From Periconia sp. R9002 (lineage: Eukaryota > Ascomycota > Dothideomycetes > Pleosporales > Periconiaceae): a stretch of DNA of 64,000 bases. Below the pieces are notes generated by a model that saw only the letters and a program-made list of their open reading frames with translations, was not told the origin of the DNA and ran no database searches. Where the stretch lies: positions 62,001 to 126,000 of the forward strand of contig JAMAHW010000104.1 of assembly GCA_023627715.1 (NCBI GenBank), given 5' to 3'. Positions 61,021-64,000 of the stretch are shown one piece after another; within the stretch, counting starts at the first letter, position 1; each line of letters starts with the position of its first letter. The position numbers and the translations under genes are program-made.

Positions 61021-62073
61021 AAGGTTTTAAATCTCTCTTAATTCAAGTCACCCATAAGCTTTGTCGAAAGGGGGACATGGCAAGTGTTTTACCAGCATCC
61101 ATATATCAACATACTCCTTTCGCATCTTTTAAATTCTTTAGAATCTTATCTCGTAACCTAGGTACGGAAGCATCGATATATACAATACCTTAAATCATGT
61201 GCGCACTTAGTTGCCTGTGTGCCCGTCCCGGCCAAGGACGTTACCCAGTGTACCCCCCCCCTCCACCTGTGTCGATACCCAGGGTAGTGATACTCTGTGA
61301 GGATCAAATTCAAAATCAATTCAAAATCATACAATACCTTGAACTACATAGACGCAAAGTCCCATATGCTGAGCCTACTACATACATACTGTAACTCAAG
61401 AAAACAAAAGGTACAAACCATCATCAGCACTTTTATATAATTCTCTTTTCAGTGAGACGACACAACCCACATGGGAGGCAAAACCGTCGCAATCTTAATC
61501 AAGATTGCGATAGGTACCTTGTTTAAACCACTTACATACCTAATTCATGCCCCCTTGTGGATCAAAGTTACATAGAACAGAGTGAGAGGGATGGAATATG
61601 TAGGTAGGAAAGGGAAAAAAAAAAGGAGGGGGGTATATATTGACGCACACACACGCATACACGCGCGCGCACGCGAGATCTGAGCGCGCTCGCTCAAGTC
61701 GCCGAAAACAACTAAAACTGAAAAAAAAAAAGCTACACTAACTCTCTCTCCACATCCAAACATAATCATGAATGAACTCAACGAAAAAAAGTTGGTCAGG
61801 CAAACAAACAGCTGGCTCAATCCAGAAACGCTTTGCTTTTTCGCACGCTTAAGGTTTCAGCCATGCCGATGTCATACCACGTAATCCATCCATCGCCCTA
61901 TTTCATCCCATCATTATGAAAGAAAGAAGAACCCCCCGATCCCCCAAAGCATTATTATATTCAATCCATGAATCCGCGTCCGATGCGTCATCCCTTACAT
62001 CGAGGAAATGACCAGACGGGACGAAACCAACAACCAACCACTTTTTTTGTCTCGATTGTATGTTTCGGCGTCT
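61021..62073. other. Intergenic region with dispersed repeat
   Basis: About 1 kb between the decayed phosphatase and the sugar transporter 3' end. It holds dispersed-repeat copy B and an alternating purine-pyrimidine stretch (CACACGCATACACGCGCGC-like) at 61645-61675. No gene is recognised. Confidence 0.6.
61250..61311 (-). repeat. Dispersed repeat, copy B
   Basis: Reverse-orientation copy of the 35334-35397 element with a few mismatches: A for G in the hairpin arm and length change in the G-run. A hexamer AGTGTA interrupts the C-run relative to copy A. Flanks differ from copy A, as expected for a mobile or dispersed sequence. Confidence 0.8.
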
Positions 62074-64000
62074 TTAGACCTTTCCAATCTCCTCGAAGCG
62101 GGGAGCCTTTTCGATGATTGGAGGCGGCTTCTCGATATTCTTGCGGAGGACGTGGCGCTTGAAGAAGTAGGGCAGCCAGGTGTTGAACTCGTAGCCGATG
62201 AACTGCCTGGTGGGGACGGAGAAGACCTCTGTGATGCACAAATGCGGTTAGCGTGGGTTTCCCATTGCGAGCGCGAAGGGTCAAAAACTTACGGTCGAGT
62301 TCCTCCAGGGTGAGCTGCTTGGTCTCGCGCATGAAGCAAAAGATCATGCCCCACGCAATCAGATTCAGCCCGGCATAGAAACCAAAGGCGCCGGCCTGGG
62401 TCATAGCGCGGGCCATGGCAGGGAAGGTGAGCGACAGGACACCGGCGAAGGTGTTGTTGATGAAGACGGCCCAGGCCATGCCCTGCTCACGCTGGATGGT
62501 GGGGAAGACCTCGGCGGAGTACTGGAAGGCAACGGGGCCTTCGCCGAGCGAGTACGCGATGGTAAATAGGTAGATGAACCTTTTTTTGCAGTCAGTCAAT
62601 GGTCTTGTGGGCAGGAACGTGGTGAAGAACTTACAAAGCGATAGGAGCGACTCTAGATTCCTTGCTTCCGGTGTGATTGAGCGTGGACAGACCTGCCGCG
62701 AGCAGGAAGACGCACATAAAAGGGAAGGTGATGAGGCACAGCGTCCTACGACCCTTGGTGTCGATCAAGAAAAGCGTGGGGATGGTGAAGACGACCTGGA
62801 TGGCACCATAACCGAGGGATGCGTACAGAGCCTGGTTACGGTCGTAGCCGACTTGGGAGAAGATGGAAGAGCTGTAGAAGGAGATGATGTTGATGCCGCA
62901 CATTTGCTGGGCAATCATAGCCGTCGACGCACCGTAGTTGGAACGCCTGATTCTGGGGACCGTGAAGATGTCGGCCATGCGGCGGAAGTAGCCGGCGCCA
63001 TTGGCGACCTTGAGTTCCTCAATGTAGATGACGTACGAGTAGTAGTAATCACGGGCGCCGATGAGGGGGTGGTCACGCAGAGTGCTCATGGACCTGAAGC
63101 CCTTGGCGATCTTGCCGTGCTTCATCAACCAACGGGGAGATTCGGGGCAGAACCAGATACCAGCACCCAAGATGAAGGAAGGGATGAAGGCAGAGCCGAG
63201 CTCGAGACGCCAGGCGATCTTCGGAACGTCCTTGACAATCACGTTGGCACAGAATCCGAGGAAGATGCCGCAGACGACCCACAGCTGCCAGAACATGACC
63301 AGAGCACCGCGGATGCGGGCAGGGGCCATTTCTGCGGAGAAGATGGGCACCGTAGCATTCTTGGCCCCGATGCCGATGCCCATGACAAAACGAGCAGCGA
63401 ACAGTTCTTGCCACGTCCTAGCGAAGGCGGAGCCAATGGGGGTAGCCGTGAGACAGAGAGCCGTAATGAAGATTTCACCGCGGCGACCGAACCAGTGATT
63501 GAGAGGGTCGACGATCCAGGCACCTCTGTGAAAGAGAAAGTCAGTATGCACGAGCCGTTGGATTCGCAGGGGGGGGGGGGGGGGGTTCATTTTGCTTGGT
63601 CACTCACATTAAACCGGCCGTCAAGAAAATGATGGCATTGATCAGACCCTGGATCCATTCGCCCTTGTAGCCCTCCATCTTGGTGAGGCCAAACTCCTCG
63701 GGGAAACTCAAATTGGCACCGTTGGAACCCGTCTGATCCCAACCCTGCGTGGCAGCACCGACGGCGCAGAGAGCGATGGAGTACCAGAGCATCTTGGGAC
63801 CGTGCCATTTGTGGTCACGCTCGTAGATGAGGGCAGCACGCTCGTCCTCTTCCAATTCGGTCAACTGCTCGAAGTTGTCGGGATCACGTGCCACGAGGGC
63901 GGCCTTGGAGAAGAGAGTGGCCTTGTCAGCCATGCCGTTGGTTTCGGCAAAAGCGCGGGCATCGGCGATGACAGTCTCCCGGGACAGGCGCTGCGAGTTT
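62074..64000 (-). CDS. MFS sugar transporter, 5' end outside window
   Basis: Sugar-porter MFS protein of the plasma membrane. Visible exons: 64000-63608 (5' incomplete), 63525-62635, 62579-62293 and 62228-62074; phases agree. The upstream edge is still in frame ([17 protein letters not shown]), so the true start lies beyond 64,000. Sugar-porter signatures: [12 protein letters not shown] in the first helix region, a FGRRGE loop, [38 protein letters not shown] in helix 7, and [14 protein letters not shown] in helix 10. The C-terminal tail is hydrophilic and ends in FEEIGKV. At least 574 residues are encoded here. Substrate unknown: hexose, disaccharide or quinate-type. Confidence 0.92.
63569..63585. 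repeat. Poly-G run in intron
   Basis: Seventeen consecutive G on the plus strand inside the first visible intron of the sugar transporter (poly-C on the transcript). It does not touch coding sequence; length is likely variable or poorly sequenced. Confidence 0.9.

Noticed and set aside
35334..61311. Short open frames in both repeat copies sharing PPVSIPRV and ILCEDQIQ
   Set aside because: The similarity is explained by the DNA repeat itself; the frames differ outside it and have no coding support.
62574..63632. 352-codon plus-strand frame over the sugar transporter
   Set aside because: It is antisense to conserved MFS exons and spans their introns; composition is charged and repetitive, without domain signs.

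Overview
The window is nuclear DNA of a filamentous ascomycete, most likely a Dothideomycete (the class is inference). Genes have short GT..AG introns (about 45-135 nt) with CTAAC/CTGAC-like branch sites. The content is typical of such fungi: iterative type I polyketide synthases, a NACHT protein with a DUF7708-like N-terminus, an Rrn5-like Pol I factor, a ThrE/Prm10-type membrane protein and MFS transporters. Exon models were built by hand, requiring reading frame, splice consensus and family motifs to agree.

Layout. 1-5,039: no supported gene; the first ~3.5 kb looks random-like. 5,040-24,735: a compact polyketide cluster with a non-reducing PKS (SAT-KS-MAT-PT-ACP-TE, minus), a DHA1 MFS transporter (plus), a free-standing ACP-like/thioesterase protein (minus) and a highly reducing PKS (KS-MAT-DH-degenerate MT-ER-KR-ACP, plus). 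25,130-36,642: a five-exon unknown gene with an in-frame TAG or an unusual intron, a small secreted protein, cullin-1, a YjlB-like cupin and an unknown protein. 36,952-48,728: a mitochondrial Irc3-type helicase and an Rrn5-like factor sharing a promoter, a secreted M28 peptidase, a possible DNA-binding protein and a ThrE-family transporter. 50,824-59,312: an atypical kinase, an SDR dehydrogenase and a large NACHT protein. 60,270-61,020: a decayed histidine-phosphatase gene. 62,074-64,000: an MFS sugar transporter whose 5' end lies outside the window.

How the cluster may work (inference from family knowledge). The HR-PKS would build a reduced chain, the SAT domain of the NR-PKS would accept it as starter, and the PT domain would fold the extended chain into an aromatic ring. 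Release could use the cis TE, the separate TE, or both; the MFS protein would export the product. The separate TE protein carries an ACP-like domain with Asn where the phosphopantetheine Ser should be, so it probably cannot carry a chain. No pathway regulator or tailoring oxidase is visible nearby. The remaining genes are mostly housekeeping or accessory and look unrelated to the cluster.
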